Positions 51,317 through 61,714 of a stretch of DNA of 64,000 bases are shown one piece after another (the stretch's first letter is position 1; the number at the start of each line of letters is the position of its first letter). Source of the DNA: Streptomyces griseomycini (GTDB lineage: Bacteria; Actinomycetota; Actinomycetes; Streptomycetales; Streptomycetaceae); NCBI RefSeq assembly GCF_014203535.1, contig NZ_JACHJI010000009.1, forward strand, positions 186,001 through 250,000, given 5' to 3'. The translations under genes and the position numbers were made by a program. The notes under the pieces are model-generated. The model did no database searches, had not been told where the DNA came from, and was given only the letters and a program-made list of their open reading frames with translations.

Positions 51317-52138
51317 CTAACTCCCTGTACTCCGATACGAGCGAAGCCCCGCCCGCCACGCCAGGCCCGCCAGCGCACAGCACGCCACCGCCACCGGCGG
51401 CGACGCGAACGCCACCCATCCCGGCAGCTCCAGCGGATACGGCCGCCCCAGCACGTGGCTCGCGGGCAGCCAGTTGACGAAGGCGAGCGGCAGCACGAAC
51501 GTCACCCCGCGCACCAGCTCCTGCGCGAACACCGTCGGCGGGTACTGCAGCAGCGTCGTCCCCCCGTAGGTGAACGCGTTCTGCACCTCGGACGCGTCCT
51601 GCGCCACGAACTGGAACGCCGCGCCCGCCACGAACACCGCGCAGAAGATCGCCGCCCCGCTCACCAGCGTCACCGGCATCAGCAGCAGCTTCGCCGCCGT
51701 CCAGTCGATGTCCAGGGAGGCGAGCGCGTACCCCAGGACCAGCAGGCCCTGCACCACGCGGCCGATCCGGCGCGGCGCGAAACGGTCCGCGGCGACCTGG
51801 GCCAGCACCGGCGCCGGCCGCACGAGCAGCGTGTCCAGCGTGCCGTCGCGCACCCGGCGCCCCAGCCGCTCCATCGAGCCCAGCGCCAGGTCGGCGATCC
51901 CGAAGGACGTGGCGGACAGGCCGTAGAGGAACGCCACCTCGGCCAGCGCGTACCCGGCGAGCGCGTCGACCTGCGAGAACATCAGCATGATCCCGACGAA
52001 GTCGAGCCCGGTCACCACCAGGCTGCCGACCGCGGTCATCGCGAAGGACGCCCGGTAGGCCATCGTGGAACGGATCCACATCCCGGCGATCAGCCCGTAG
52101 GCGCGCACCCCCTGGGCCAGCCGGCCGCCCTCACCCAC
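51317..52138 (-). CDS. ABC-2 family permease (second)
   Basis: 273-aa protein with six hydrophobic segments, of the ABC2_membrane_6 type. The conserved LGSMERLGRRVRDGTLDTLLVRP block in the large cytoplasmic loop (about residues 85-107) probably contacts the ATPase. GTG start overlaps the end of the preceding permease by 8 bases. Confidence 0.83.
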   Translation of the reverse strand: MGEGGRLAQGVRAYGLIAGMWIRSTMAYRASFAMTAVGSLVVTGLDFVGIMLMFSQVDALAGYALAEVAFLYGLSATSFGIADLALGSMERLGRRVRDGTLDTLLVRPAPVLAQVAADRFAPRRIGRVVQGLLVLGYALASLDIDWTAAKLLLMPVTLVSGAAIFCAVFVAGAAFQFVAQDASEVQNAFTYGGTTLLQYPPTVFAQELVRGVTFVLPLAFVNWLPASHVLGRPYPLELPGWVAFASPPVAVACCALAGLAWRAGLRSYRSTGS

Positions 52139-52931
52139 CCTGGACCACCACCCGTCGCGTCGCCGCCGACTGCAGCAGCCGCCCGGCCGCCAGCAGCGCC
52201 ACCGCCCACCCGCCCTGGAGCAGGTAGGTGGACAGCGTCCCGGCCTCCCCCAGCAGCACGTCCGCGGGCCCCTGGACCAGCGACGCCCACGGCAGGACGC
52301 GCACCACCTCGCCGAGCGTCCCCGGGAACACGTTCAGCGGCAGCAGCATCCCCGAGCAGAACAGCCCGGCGACCATCATGATCTGCAGCACGCCCGTGCC
52401 GTCCAGCAGCCAGAACGCGCTCAGCGCCACCAGGTAGCGGATCGCGAAACTCACCACCGTCGCGAGGACCACCGCGACCAGGAACGCCAGCCACGTCAGC
52501 GCGTCGCGCGGCAGCGCCACGGGGAACACCAGCACGCCGAAGGCGAAGGGGACCACCCCCCGCCCCAGCAACTGGAACAGCGACCGCCCCAGGTCGTTCG
52601 CCAGCCACCACAGCTGCAGGTCCGCCGGCCGGTACAGGTCGATCGCGACCTCACCCGTACGGATGCGTTCCATCAGTTCGGTTTCGAACCCGCCGCCCTG
52701 GACCGCCAGCGCCGCGAACAGCGCCTGTCCCAGCCACACGTACGTGACGGCCTGCGCCTGCTCGTACCCGCCGAGACCGGGCCTGGCCTCCCACAGCGCC
52801 AGGTAGGTGGACACCAGGATCAGCCCGAAGGCGGTGTTGGTGAACACCCCGGCCGCGGTGGCCGCCCGGTACGTCGCGTACCGCCGGAAGCCCCCCACCG
52901 CGACGGCCAGGTACAACCGCCCCGAACCCAC
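52131..52931 (-). CDS. ABC-2 family permease (first)
   Basis: 266-aa six-helix permease, paralogous to the next gene: it shares the cytoplasmic block MERIRTGEVAIDLYRPADLQ. GTG start at 52931 with GGGAGGAGG about 9 bases upstream; a longer reading to 53027 has no ribosome site. It heads the three-gene export operon and is divergent from the penicillin-binding protein. Confidence 0.83.
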   Translation of the reverse strand: MGSGRLYLAVAVGGFRRYATYRAATAAGVFTNTAFGLILVSTYLALWEARPGLGGYEQAQAVTYVWLGQALFAALAVQGGGFETELMERIRTGEVAIDLYRPADLQLWWLANDLGRSLFQLLGRGVVPFAFGVLVFPVALPRDALTWLAFLVAVVLATVVSFAIRYLVALSAFWLLDGTGVLQIMMVAGLFCSGMLLPLNVFPGTLGEVVRVLPWASLVQGPADVLLGEAGTLSTYLLQGGWAVALLAAGRLLQSAATRRVVVQGG

Positions 52932-53208
52932 GCCCGCACGCCTCCTCCCGCACCCGGCACCGAAGCGCAGGAGCCTAGTGGGCGCGGCGGACCGCCTGCC
53001 ATGCATTTTCCGGTACCCGTGGGGCACCCCTGCGGGGCACCGCAGGACCGGTCACGGGGCCATGCGTGTGACACGGCACATGTGTACGCGGCGCGCGCCG
53101 TCGGCGGGTGACCGGCCGCCGGATGCGACAGTCTTCAATAAGAGGCACCAAGAGGAACGCACCAGGCGTACGCGTACGAACGAGGCGAAACAGGAGTCCG
53201 AGCACAAC

Positions 53209-55611
53209 ATGAGCGACGAGCCGCAGCCGCAGCAGCCCGGCCAGGGCTGGGCACCGAGAGAGCCTCAGGCGGCCGACGCCCCGCAGCGCCCGGCGGGAGG
53301 CAGGGGCAAGGTCAAGGACAGGCCCACCGGACGGCGACGGCTGGTCCCCACCCGGCGCATGGTGCTCGGCACCTTCCTCGTCGGCGCCCTCCTGGTCGTC
53401 GGCGGCTTCGCCCTCGGCTACACGCTCGTGCAGATCCCGCCCGCCAACGCCCTCGCCGTCCAGCAGGCCAACGTCTACCTGTACGCCGACGGCACCGTCC
53501 TCGCCCGCGACGGTGAGGTCAACCGGGAGAACGTCGCCCTCGACCGGATCTCCCGGGAGGCCCGGCACGCCGTCCTGGCCGCCGAGGACCGCGACTTCTA
53601 CAGCGAGTCCGCGATCGACCCCCAGGCCATGGTCCGCGCCGCCTGGAACACCGCCACCGGCAAGGGCAGGCAGTCCGGCTCCACGATCACCCAGCAGTAC
53701 GTGAAGAACTACTACCTGCGCCAGGAGCAGACCGTCACCCGCAAGGTGAAGGAGTTCTTCATCGCCATCAAGCTGGACCGCGAGCAGAGCAAGGACAAGA
53801 TCCTCGAGGGTTACCTCAACACCAGCTACTTCGGCCGCAACGCCTACGGCATCCAGGCCGCCGCCCACGCCTACTACGGCATCGACGCCGACGACCTGGA
53901 CGCCGGCCGCGCCGCCTACCTCGCCGCCCTCGTCAACGCCCCCAGCCAGTACGACGTCATCGCCCACCCGGAGAACCGCGCGGCCGTCGAGGCCCGCTGG
54001 AACTACGTCCTGGACGGCATGGTCGAGGAGGGCTGGCTCAGCGCGTCCGAGCGCACCGGCATGACGTTCCCGGTGCCCAGGGAGACCACCGTCTCCACCG
54101 GCCTGTCGGGCCAGCGCGGCTACGTCGTGCGCATCGTGAAGGACCACCTGATCGAGAACGGGATCGTCGACGAGGCCTCGCTCGACGCGGGCGGCTACCG
54201 CATCACCACCACCCTGCGCAAGGACAAGCAGGACGCCTTCGTCGACGCCGTCAACGACAAGCTGATGGACCGGCTCGACCAGGAGAACCGCGAGGTCGAC
54301 ACCTACGTCCGCGCGGGCGGCGCCTCCATCGACCCGAGGACCGGCGAGGTCGTCGCGATGTACAACGGCATCGACTACGTCAAGCAGTACACCCCCAACG
54401 CCACCCGCCGGGACTACCAGGTCGGCTCCGCCTTCAAGCCGTTCGTGTTCACCGCCGCCGTCGACAACGGGTCCACCACCCAGGACGGCCGCCCCATCAC
54501 CCCGAACACCGTCTACGACGGCACCAGCGAACGCCCCGTCCAGGGCTGGAGCGGCGACCGCTACGCCCCCGAGAACGAGGACCACCGCGACTACGGCGAC
54601 ATCACCGTCCGCGAGGCCACCGACAAGTCCGTCAATGCCGTGTACGCGCAGATGGCCGTGGACGTCGGTCCCGACGAGGTGAGGCGGACCGCGATCGACC
54701 TGGGCCTGTCGAAGAACACCCCCAGCCTGGACGACGCCGGCCCGTCCATCGCCCTCGGCGTGGCCACCGCCAGCGTCCTGGACATGACCCAGGCGTACGC
54801 GACCCTCGCCAACCACGGCGAGCACCGCCCGTACAAGCTGATCGAGAAGGTCACCAAGGACGGGAAGCAGACGGTGGAGCTGCCCGAGCGGAAGACCCGC
54901 CAGGCCGTCAGCCGCCAGGCCGCCGACACCACCACCTCCGTCCTGCGCGGCGTCGTCCAGAACGGCACCGCCACCGCCGCCCTCTCCGCGGGCCGCCCCG
55001 CCGCCGGGAAGACCGGCACCGCGGAGGAGGACAGGGCCGCCTGGTTCGCCGGTTACACCCCCGACCTGGCCACCGTGGTCGCCGTCATGGGCCAGGACCC
55101 CGTCACCGCCGCGCAGAAGGAGCTCTACGGCGCCATGGGCCTGCCCCGCGTCAACGGCGGCGGCGCCCCCGCCGAGATCTGGGGCCAGTACACCCGGGAA
55201 GCCCTCGAGGGCGAGCCGGTCCAGGGCTTCGACCTGCGGATCCAGCCCGGCGCCGACCGGACCCTGCCGCCCGTCGACGCCACCGGCACCGCCACCGGAA
55301 CCGGCGGCCCGGCTCCCGGCGACCCGACGGGCGACGGCGGCAGCGGCCAGACGCCGGACGACGAGCGGACGCAGGACCGCACCCCCGGCGCCCCCCAGGG
55401 GCAGACCGACGGCGGGACGCGGGAAGGGACCGACGACGCCACCCCGACCGACGGCACGGCGACCGGCGGCACCGCCACGGGCGCCACCGCGACCGGCGGC
55501 ACCACCGGCGGCACCACCGGCGGCGACACCGGCGTCGGGGGAACCGACGGTGACGACGGCGACGACGGCCTGGCCGGCGCCCTCCTCCAGAACAGCCGGC
55601 AACGGGAGTAG
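53209..55611 (+). CDS. Class A penicillin-binding protein
   Basis: 800-aa bifunctional peptidoglycan synthase. A cytoplasmic Pro/Gln-rich tail and one anchor helix (about residues 55-77) precede a GT51 transglycosylase domain (EDRDFYSESAIDPQAMVRA, GSTITQQYVKN) and a transpeptidase domain with SXXK GSAFKPF (Ser about 407), SVN (KSVNAVYAQ) and KTG (AGKTGTAE). The last 110 residues are a Gly/Thr/Asp-rich low-complexity tail. It polymerises and cross-links glycan at the outer membrane face. The ATG at 53209 has AGGAG 12 bases upstream. Confidence 0.9.
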   Translation: MSDEPQPQQPGQGWAPREPQAADAPQRPAGGRGKVKDRPTGRRRLVPTRRMVLGTFLVGALLVVGGFALGYTLVQIPPANALAVQQANVYLYADGTVLARDGEVNRENVALDRISREARHAVLAAEDRDFYSESAIDPQAMVRAAWNTATGKGRQSGSTITQQYVKNYYLRQEQTVTRKVKEFFIAIKLDREQSKDKILEGYLNTSYFGRNAYGIQAAAHAYYGIDADDLDAGRAAYLAALVNAPSQYDVIAHPENRAAVEARWNYVLDGMVEEGWLSASERTGMTFPVPRETTVSTGLSGQRGYVVRIVKDHLIENGIVDEASLDAGGYRITTTLRKDKQDAFVDAVNDKLMDRLDQENREVDTYVRAGGASIDPRTGEVVAMYNGIDYVKQYTPNATRRDYQVGSAFKPFVFTAAVDNGSTTQDGRPITPNTVYDGTSERPVQGWSGDRYAPENEDHRDYGDITVREATDKSVNAVYAQMAVDVGPDEVRRTAIDLGLSKNTPSLDDAGPSIALGVATASVLDMTQAYATLANHGEHRPYKLIEKVTKDGKQTVELPERKTRQAVSRQAADTTTSVLRGVVQNGTATAALSAGRPAAGKTGTAEEDRAAWFAGYTPDLATVVAVMGQDPVTAAQKELYGAMGLPRVNGGGAPAEIWGQYTREALEGEPVQGFDLRIQPGADRTLPPVDATGTATGTGGPAPGDPTGDGGSGQTPDDERTQDRTPGAPQGQTDGGTREGTDDATPTDGTATGGTATGATATGGTTGGTTGGDTGVGGTDGDDGDDGLAGALLQNSRQRE

Positions 55612-55743
55612 GCCCCCCTCCGGCGGAGCGGGCCGAAGGCGTGGAGGGGCCCGCGGGGACCGGTGAAAACCCTGTGGAAACGGTGTCGGTGGGGCCGCTT
55701 ATGCTGCACCGGACGATCACGCGGGACCAGGGGAGGGCGCGGC

Positions 55744-56724
55744 ATGCTGGGGAAGCTGTTCGGCAGGGGTGAGGACAGATCCGCGGGGGATCCGCCCGCG
55801 CTCGCTCCGCGCAAGGGGAAGCACGGGGTCTCCACTCTGCGGGCGCTCGGCGACCCGAGGGTGCTCGCTCTGGTGGAGGCCGCGGACGCGGGGGACTGGG
55901 CGGCGGTCAAGGAGGGACTCGCGCCCTTCGATCTCGGCCGGGAGCAGGCGGTGCTCGGTCAGTTGGCGGTGGTCGACGGTGTCGAGGAGTGGATCGTCCG
56001 GGCCGCCGACGAGGACGAGGAGCACCGGGCGGCCGCCCTGCTGATCTCCGGTGCGCGCCATGTCCACTGGGGCTGGGAGGCGCGTACGTCCGCCCGTGCC
56101 GTGGACGTCTCGCGTGAGCAGTGGCAGGTCTTCCACGAGCGGCTGCGGATCGCCGAGGAGCACCTCCTGGAGGCCGCGGAGCTCCGGCCCGACTGGATCA
56201 CGCCGTGGCGGCATCTGCTCACCTCCGGACGCGGCATGTCCGTGCCCGACAGCGTCAAGGAGGCCCGGCTCGAAGCCGGTCTGCGCCGCGACCCGCTGAA
56301 CCTGGACATCCACCTGGAGTGGATCTCGCAGCTGCAGCCGCGGTGGGGCGGTCAGCCGGGGCAGGCCCTGGAGTTCGCCCGCGAGGCCTTCGCCGCCGCA
56401 CCCGACGGGCACCGGCTCGGCTGTGTCATCGCGATGGCGTACGTCGAGCAGTGGGTGGAGTCGGACAACGGCGACTGCCTGCAGGACCCCAGGATCCGCA
56501 CCGAGCTGAGGGAAGCGGCGGAACGCAGCATCCTGCACCACGCGTACGAGCGCCGCCTGGGCTGGCACGGCGACTACAACATGTTCGCCATGGCCCTCTC
56601 GCTGGCCGGTAGCAGCAAGGCCTCGCACGTCTTCCGCGAGCTGGACGGTGTGTTCACCGAGTGGCCATGGACGTTCATGGCGGACCCGCAGAAGGCGTAC
56701 GCGCGCTTCCGCAAGGCCTTCTGA
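55744..56724 (+). CDS. Helical-repeat protein of unknown function
   Basis: 326-aa soluble protein, mostly paired helices of TPR/Sel1-like character. Recognisable parts are LGDPRVLALVEAADAGDWAA near residue 37, AARSILHH-like segments and a long Trp-rich C-terminus (RLGWHGDYNMFAMALSLAGS). GGGGAGGG precedes the ATG. Homologous proteins are common in Streptomyces and unassigned. It precedes the HSP90-family gene by 88 bases, in the same direction. Confidence 0.7.
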   Translation: MLGKLFGRGEDRSAGDPPALAPRKGKHGVSTLRALGDPRVLALVEAADAGDWAAVKEGLAPFDLGREQAVLGQLAVVDGVEEWIVRAADEDEEHRAAALLISGARHVHWGWEARTSARAVDVSREQWQVFHERLRIAEEHLLEAAELRPDWITPWRHLLTSGRGMSVPDSVKEARLEAGLRRDPLNLDIHLEWISQLQPRWGGQPGQALEFAREAFAAAPDGHRLGCVIAMAYVEQWVESDNGDCLQDPRIRTELREAAERSILHHAYERRLGWHGDYNMFAMALSLAGSSKASHVFRELDGVFTEWPWTFMADPQKAYARFRKAF

Positions 56725-56812
56725 GCCGCCGGTCCGCGGCGCCCGGCCCCCCGTCCGCGCCGATGGCCACCACCACTCCCCTCCCGTCGCTCCCTCCACC
56801 CCGGACTGCCCG

Positions 56813-58648
56813 ATGACTCTCCGTGAAAACGCCGGCGCCGACCGCACCTTCCAGGTCGACCTGCGCGGCCTCGTCGACCTCCTCTCCCACCACCTCTACT
56901 CCAGCCCCCGCGTCTACCTGCGCGAACTGATGCAGAACGCGGTGGACGCGCTGACCGCCCGGCACGGCCTCGAACCGGCCGCCCCCGCCGGCTCCTTCGG
57001 CATCCGCCTGTACGCCGACGGCTCGGTGGTACGCGTCGAGGACGACGGCGTCGGCCTCACCGAGGCCGACGTGCACACCTTCCTCGCCACCATCGGCCGC
57101 AGCAGCAAGCGCGCCGAGAAGATCGCCGAACAGCGCGGCGACTTCATCGGCCAGTTCGGCATCGGCCTGCTCTCCTGCTTCCTGGTCGCGGACGAGATCC
57201 ACGTCCTCAGCCGCTCCGCCCGCACCCCCGACGCCCCCGCCGTGGAGTGGCGGGGACGCGGCGACGGCAGCTACACCGTCCGCGCCCTGCCCGCCTCCGC
57301 CCGCCCCCGTCCCGGCACCACCGTCACGCTGACGCCGCGCGCCGACGCGGGCGAGTGGACCCGCCCGGCGCAGGTGCACGCGCTGGCCCGGCACTTCGGC
57401 TCCCTGCTGCGCCACCCGGTGACCTTCGACGACGGCACGGGCGGCCCGGGCGCCCCGGTCAACCCCGAGGCCGCGCCCTGGGCGCGCACGTACCCCACGC
57501 CGGGAGCCCGCTCCCGCGCCCTGGCCGCGTACGGCGAAGAAGTCTTCGGGTTCACGCCGCTGGACACCATCGAGCTGGACCTGCCGGCCGTGGGCCTGAA
57601 GGGCATCGCGTGCGTGCTGCCCGAGGCGGTGCCGGCCGGGCGCCGCCACGGCCACCGCGTGCACGTCAAGGGCATGCTGCTGTCCGAACAGGCCGAGGAG
57701 ATCCTGCCCGAGTGGGCGTTCTTCGTCCGCTGCGTCGTCGACGCCGAGAGCCTGCGCCCGACGGCGTCCCGCGAGTCCCTGTACGAGGACGACACCCTCG
57801 CCGCCGTCCGCGACGCCCTCGCCGAGAAGCTGCGCGCGTGGATCGCCCGGGCCGCCGCCAGCGACCCGGACCTGCTCCACCGCTTCCTCCAGGTCCACCA
57901 CCTGGCCGTGAAGTCCCTCGCCGTGCACGACGACGAGATCCTGCGGATGCTGCTGCCCTGGCTGCCGTTCGAGACCACCGACGGGCACACCACCCTCGAC
58001 GAGTTCGCACGCACCCACCGCACCGTGCTCGTGACGTCGAGCGTGGAGGAGTTCCGGCAGGTCGCGGCGATCGCCTCGGCCGCCGGACTCGGCGTCGTCA
58101 ACGGCGGCTACACCTACGACCGCGACCTGGTCCACCGGCTGCCCGAGATCCGGCCGGAGGTGAGCGTCGCCGACCTCGACCCGGCGACCCTCACCGCCCA
58201 CCTCGACCCCGTCGACCGGGAGACGGAACTGGCCGCCGCGGCCTACCTCGCCCAGGCCCGCGACGCCCTCGCCGTCTTCGACTGCGACGTCGCGCTGCGC
58301 ACCTTCCAGCCCGCCTCCGCCCCCGCCCTCCTCGTCGACAGCCGCGAGGCCCGCCACGAACGCACCCGCTCCCGGCTCGCCCGCGAGCAGGAGGGCGGCC
58401 TGTGGGGCGACATCCTCGGCGCCCTGCGCCAGGAGGCCCCACGGGCCCAGCTGATCCTCAACCAGCTCAACCCGCTGGTGCGCACCGCCGTCGCCATCGA
58501 CGAGCCCGAGCTGGCCCGCACCAGCGCCGAAGCCCTCTACGGGCAGGCCGCGCTGCTGTCCCGGCGTCCGCTCAGGCCCGCCGAGTCGAGCCTGATCAAC
58601 CGCTCCTTCCTCGACCTCCTCGCCCACGCCCTCCGCAAGGACAGCTGA
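56813..58648 (+). CDS. HSP90-family chaperone-like ATPase
   Basis: 611-aa relative of HtpG. The N-terminal GHKL site is complete: YLRELMQNAVDAL (N-box Glu/Asn), VRVEDDGVGLT (G1), GRSSKRAEKIAEQ (lid) and GQFGIGLLSCFLVA (G2). A middle domain with WAFFVRCVVDAESLRPTASR carries the catalytic-loop Arg. The C-terminal part is shorter and different from E. coli HtpG (624 aa). It is paired two bases ahead of a 1001-aa TPR protein, which suggests the TPR protein is its dedicated co-chaperone or client adaptor. Confidence 0.85.
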   Translation: MTLRENAGADRTFQVDLRGLVDLLSHHLYSSPRVYLRELMQNAVDALTARHGLEPAAPAGSFGIRLYADGSVVRVEDDGVGLTEADVHTFLATIGRSSKRAEKIAEQRGDFIGQFGIGLLSCFLVADEIHVLSRSARTPDAPAVEWRGRGDGSYTVRALPASARPRPGTTVTLTPRADAGEWTRPAQVHALARHFGSLLRHPVTFDDGTGGPGAPVNPEAAPWARTYPTPGARSRALAAYGEEVFGFTPLDTIELDLPAVGLKGIACVLPEAVPAGRRHGHRVHVKGMLLSEQAEEILPEWAFFVRCVVDAESLRPTASRESLYEDDTLAAVRDALAEKLRAWIARAAASDPDLLHRFLQVHHLAVKSLAVHDDEILRMLLPWLPFETTDGHTTLDEFARTHRTVLVTSSVEEFRQVAAIASAAGLGVVNGGYTYDRDLVHRLPEIRPEVSVADLDPATLTAHLDPVDRETELAAAAYLAQARDALAVFDCDVALRTFQPASAPALLVDSREARHERTRSRLAREQEGGLWGDILGALRQEAPRAQLILNQLNPLVRTAVAIDEPELARTSAEALYGQAALLSRRPLRPAESSLINRSFLDLLAHALRKDS

Positions 58649-58650
58649 CG

Positions 58651-61600
58651 ATGCCCACCGCACCCCACCCCCAGAGCACGGACGAGCTGTACCAGGCGCT
58701 CCGGGAGAACGACCGGCGCCCCTACGGCCGCACCCGCACCGTCACCGCCGAGGAACTGGTCGACGCCGCCGAGCAGTTCGCGGAGCCCGTCCCGCTGATC
58801 CACGCCCTCCTCGAACTCCAGGAGGCGTACACCTACGGCTCCGAACCCCGCAAGTCCCCCGTCGTCTTCGCCCGCCTGCTCACCCTCTTCGACGAACAGC
58901 CCGACGTCTTCGACGAACGCCTGCGCCACACGCTGTTCTGGCGGTTCAAGTGGGTCGCCAACGCCCTGCGCGCGCTGCCCGAGATACCGCTGGCCAGCCT
59001 GCGCCAGTGGCTGACGGAGATGCGCGACCGCTACGAGAGGGCCGGCCTGGACCTCCAGCCCTACTACGGACAGGCCTACCAGCTCGCCGCCCACGTCGGC
59101 GAGGACACCGCCCTCGCCTACGAGCTGTGGGCCGGCCGCGCCCGCACCCGGCTCAGCGACTGCGAGGCCTGCGAGACCTGCGACCGCGCCCTGTACCACC
59201 TCGAGGCGGGCGACGACGAGCGGGCACTGCGCACCTGGGAGCCCGTCCTGGCCGGGAAGGAGTCCTGCCAGGAGGAACCGGCCCGCTCCGTCTCGTACGC
59301 GCTGCTGCCCCTGCTGCGCACCGGCCGCACCGACGAGGCCCGCGCACTGCACCTCGCCGGCTACCGCGGCTGCCGCCGCAACCCCTCGATGGCCGGAGAG
59401 GTCGGCCGGCACCTGGAGTTCTGCGCGCTCACCGGCAACGAGGCCCGCGGCCTGGAACTGCTCGCCGAGAACCGGACCCTGTTCGACGAGGTGGACTCGC
59501 CGCGGGACCTGCTGGACCTCCTCACCGGCGTGGAGGTCCTCCTCCAGCGCGTCGAACTCCTTGGCCACGGCGCACTGCCCGCCGCCGGATTCGCGGGCCG
59601 CACCTGGACGGTGGCCGGCCTGCGCGCCGAGGTGCGCGGCCGCGCCGACGACCTCGCCGCCCGCTTCGACGCCCGCAACGGCACCCCGGCCCACACCGAC
59701 CGCCGCAGGACCCGCCTCGACCGCGCCCCGCTGCTGGACGCACTGGAACTGACCCTGCGCACCCGCAGCCTCGACGACGTGGCCCCGGCCGCCCCCGCCA
59801 CCCCGGCCGCCGCGCCCGCCGCCCGCACGGCCGCCACCCTCCCCGAGTCGCTGCCCGAGCTCATCCTGCGGGCGCGGTCGCTGGACGAGCAGGGGCACCC
59901 GGACGCGGACGCCTGCTGGGCGCGGCTGCGCACGCTCGTCACCGCCCGCGGCTACGCCCACCCGGACGACCCGGCCGTGGGCCCGCTCGTCCGGCTGCAC
60001 GCGGACCTGCTGGCCGACGAGGCGAGCCGGGCGGGCGACAAGGACGAGCACGCCGACGCCGCCGCCCTCCACGAGGAGGCCGCGGGCCTGTACGAGGACG
60101 CCGGAGAGCCGGGACACGCGGCGCTCGCCCGCGCCTGCGCCCTGCTCGCCGCCGCCGAACTCCCCGCGGAGGCCACCGGCGCGGCGAAGACGCAGGAGGC
60201 GGAGGACACCGACGGCGCCGGGACGAGGGCCACCGGCGCGGCCGGGGCGAAGGTCGCCGCGCTGACCGCCGCCCACGCGGCCATGGTCCGCCTGCACGAG
60301 GAGACGCCCGGCCTCGCCCCGCACCAGGAGGCCCGCCTGCTGCGACTGCGGGCGACCGCGCTCGGCCTGCGCCTGCAGACGTCGGGGAGCGAGGAGCACG
60401 TCGCACCGGTCCTCGCCGAGGTGGACCTGCTGCACGCGTTCGCCACCCGGCACGACGTCGCCGGACAGATCGCCGGAGCCCGGCTGCTGCGGGCCACCAC
60501 CCACGCCATGTCCGGCGACCTGCCCGCCGCGGTCACCGAGCTCGACGGCCTCCTCGACCGGCTGAGGACCCACGGCCCGGCCTGGCACCTGCCCCGCGCG
60601 CTCGGCCTGCGCGGCCGGATCCGGCTCGGCCTCCGGGACGCGCAGGCCGCGCACGCGGACCTGACCGAAAGCCTGCGCCTGGCCGCCGACTGGCCGGCCG
60701 AGACGGTCGGCACCGCCCGCGTCCACGGCGACCTGGCCGAGGCCTGCATGCACCTGGGCCGGCCCGACGAGGCGCTGCGGCACCTGACGCGCTCGGCGGA
60801 GCTGGACCTCCGCCACGGCAGCCGGACGGACGCGTTCTGCACCTACGCCAACGCGGCCCGGCTCAGCCTCGACCTGGGCCGCGTCGAGGACTGCATCGCG
60901 CTGCTCGACTCCCTGCTGACCGAACCGGACGTCACCGCCGGAGAGCTGGACGACCGGCTCGTCGCCCAACTGCGCCTGACCCGCGCCCGCGCCCTGCACG
61001 CGGGAGGGGACCTCAAGGCCGCCACGGCGGAACTGGTCGCCCTCGCCGCCGAGTCGGCCGGCTGGGACGACGACCCGGGCAGCCACGCCATGATCGCCGC
61101 GGAGACGGCCGTGCTCCTCGCCGAGTCCGGCGAGTTCGACCGGGCCCGCAAGGCCGCCGACCAGGCACTCGCCGCCCACGCCCGGGCCCCGCGCTACGAG
61201 GTGCTCAGCAACTGCCTGCGCGAACTCGCCCGCCTCCAGGCCCAGCAGCAGGGCCCCGACGGCCTGGCCGACGCCCGCGCCTTCCTCGCCGACGCCGGCC
61301 GGATCGCCGACGAGGCCCGCGCCGCCGCGTACGAGGCCCACGGCCGCCCGCTGGACCCCGCCCTGGCCTACGAGCACGGACGGGTCAACGCCTACGCCGG
61401 CGCCCACGAGGACGCCCTGACCGCCCTGGAAAAGGCCCTCGCCCTGCTCGGCGAACCGGGACCGGAGCAGGACCACGCCGGCGAGTGGGCCGAGTGCGTC
61501 CGCCTCGCGGGCGCCGTGGAGGGCGTCTACCTGGAACGCCCCGCCCCCGCCCTCGCCCGCCTCGACGCGGCGGTCTCCCGCCTGACCGCCCTCGGCCACA

Positions 61601-61656
61601 CCGAGGAGACCGAGCCGCTGACCGCCCTGGCGGCCCGGCTGCGCGACGGGGAGTGA
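58651..61656 (+). CDS. Large tetratricopeptide-repeat protein partner of the HSP90 gene
   Basis: 1001-aa soluble protein. The first 330 residues are a conserved helical region with a CxxCxxC cluster (DCEACETCDR, about 171-177) and a further Cys near 213, perhaps a metal site. A Pro/Ala linker follows, then a TPR array to the end (repeats of about 40 residues such as VHGDLAEACMHLGRPDEALRH). It starts 3 bases after the HSP90-like stop. The pair is recurrent in Streptomyces; its physiological role is not known to me. Confidence 0.82.
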   Translation: MPTAPHPQSTDELYQALRENDRRPYGRTRTVTAEELVDAAEQFAEPVPLIHALLELQEAYTYGSEPRKSPVVFARLLTLFDEQPDVFDERLRHTLFWRFKWVANALRALPEIPLASLRQWLTEMRDRYERAGLDLQPYYGQAYQLAAHVGEDTALAYELWAGRARTRLSDCEACETCDRALYHLEAGDDERALRTWEPVLAGKESCQEEPARSVSYALLPLLRTGRTDEARALHLAGYRGCRRNPSMAGEVGRHLEFCALTGNEARGLELLAENRTLFDEVDSPRDLLDLLTGVEVLLQRVELLGHGALPAAGFAGRTWTVAGLRAEVRGRADDLAARFDARNGTPAHTDRRRTRLDRAPLLDALELTLRTRSLDDVAPAAPATPAAAPAARTAATLPESLPELILRARSLDEQGHPDADACWARLRTLVTARGYAHPDDPAVGPLVRLHADLLADEASRAGDKDEHADAAALHEEAAGLYEDAGEPGHAALARACALLAAAELPAEATGAAKTQEAEDTDGAGTRATGAAGAKVAALTAAHAAMVRLHEETPGLAPHQEARLLRLRATALGLRLQTSGSEEHVAPVLAEVDLLHAFATRHDVAGQIAGARLLRATTHAMSGDLPAAVTELDGLLDRLRTHGPAWHLPRALGLRGRIRLGLRDAQAAHADLTESLRLAADWPAETVGTARVHGDLAEACMHLGRPDEALRHLTRSAELDLRHGSRTDAFCTYANAARLSLDLGRVEDCIALLDSLLTEPDVTAGELDDRLVAQLRLTRARALHAGGDLKAATAELVALAAESAGWDDDPGSHAMIAAETAVLLAESGEFDRARKAADQALAAHARAPRYEVLSNCLRELARLQAQQQGPDGLADARAFLADAGRIADEARAAAYEAHGRPLDPALAYEHGRVNAYAGAHEDALTALEKALALLGEPGPEQDHAGEWAECVRLAGAVEGVYLERPAPALARLDAAVSRLTALGHTEETEPLTALAARLRDGE

Positions 61657-61662
61657 CACGGC

Positions 61663-61704
61663 GGGTCCGGTGCCGGGACGACGGCCCGCCCCGGCACCGG
61701 ACCC
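61663..61704. terminator. Strong hairpin between convergent genes
   Basis: Perfect 15-base arms (GGGTCCGGTGCCGGG and complement) with a 12-base loop. It ends the HSP90/TPR operon and, from the other side, the SMR gene. Confidence 0.75.
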
Positions 61705-61714
61705 GGCCGCCCGC

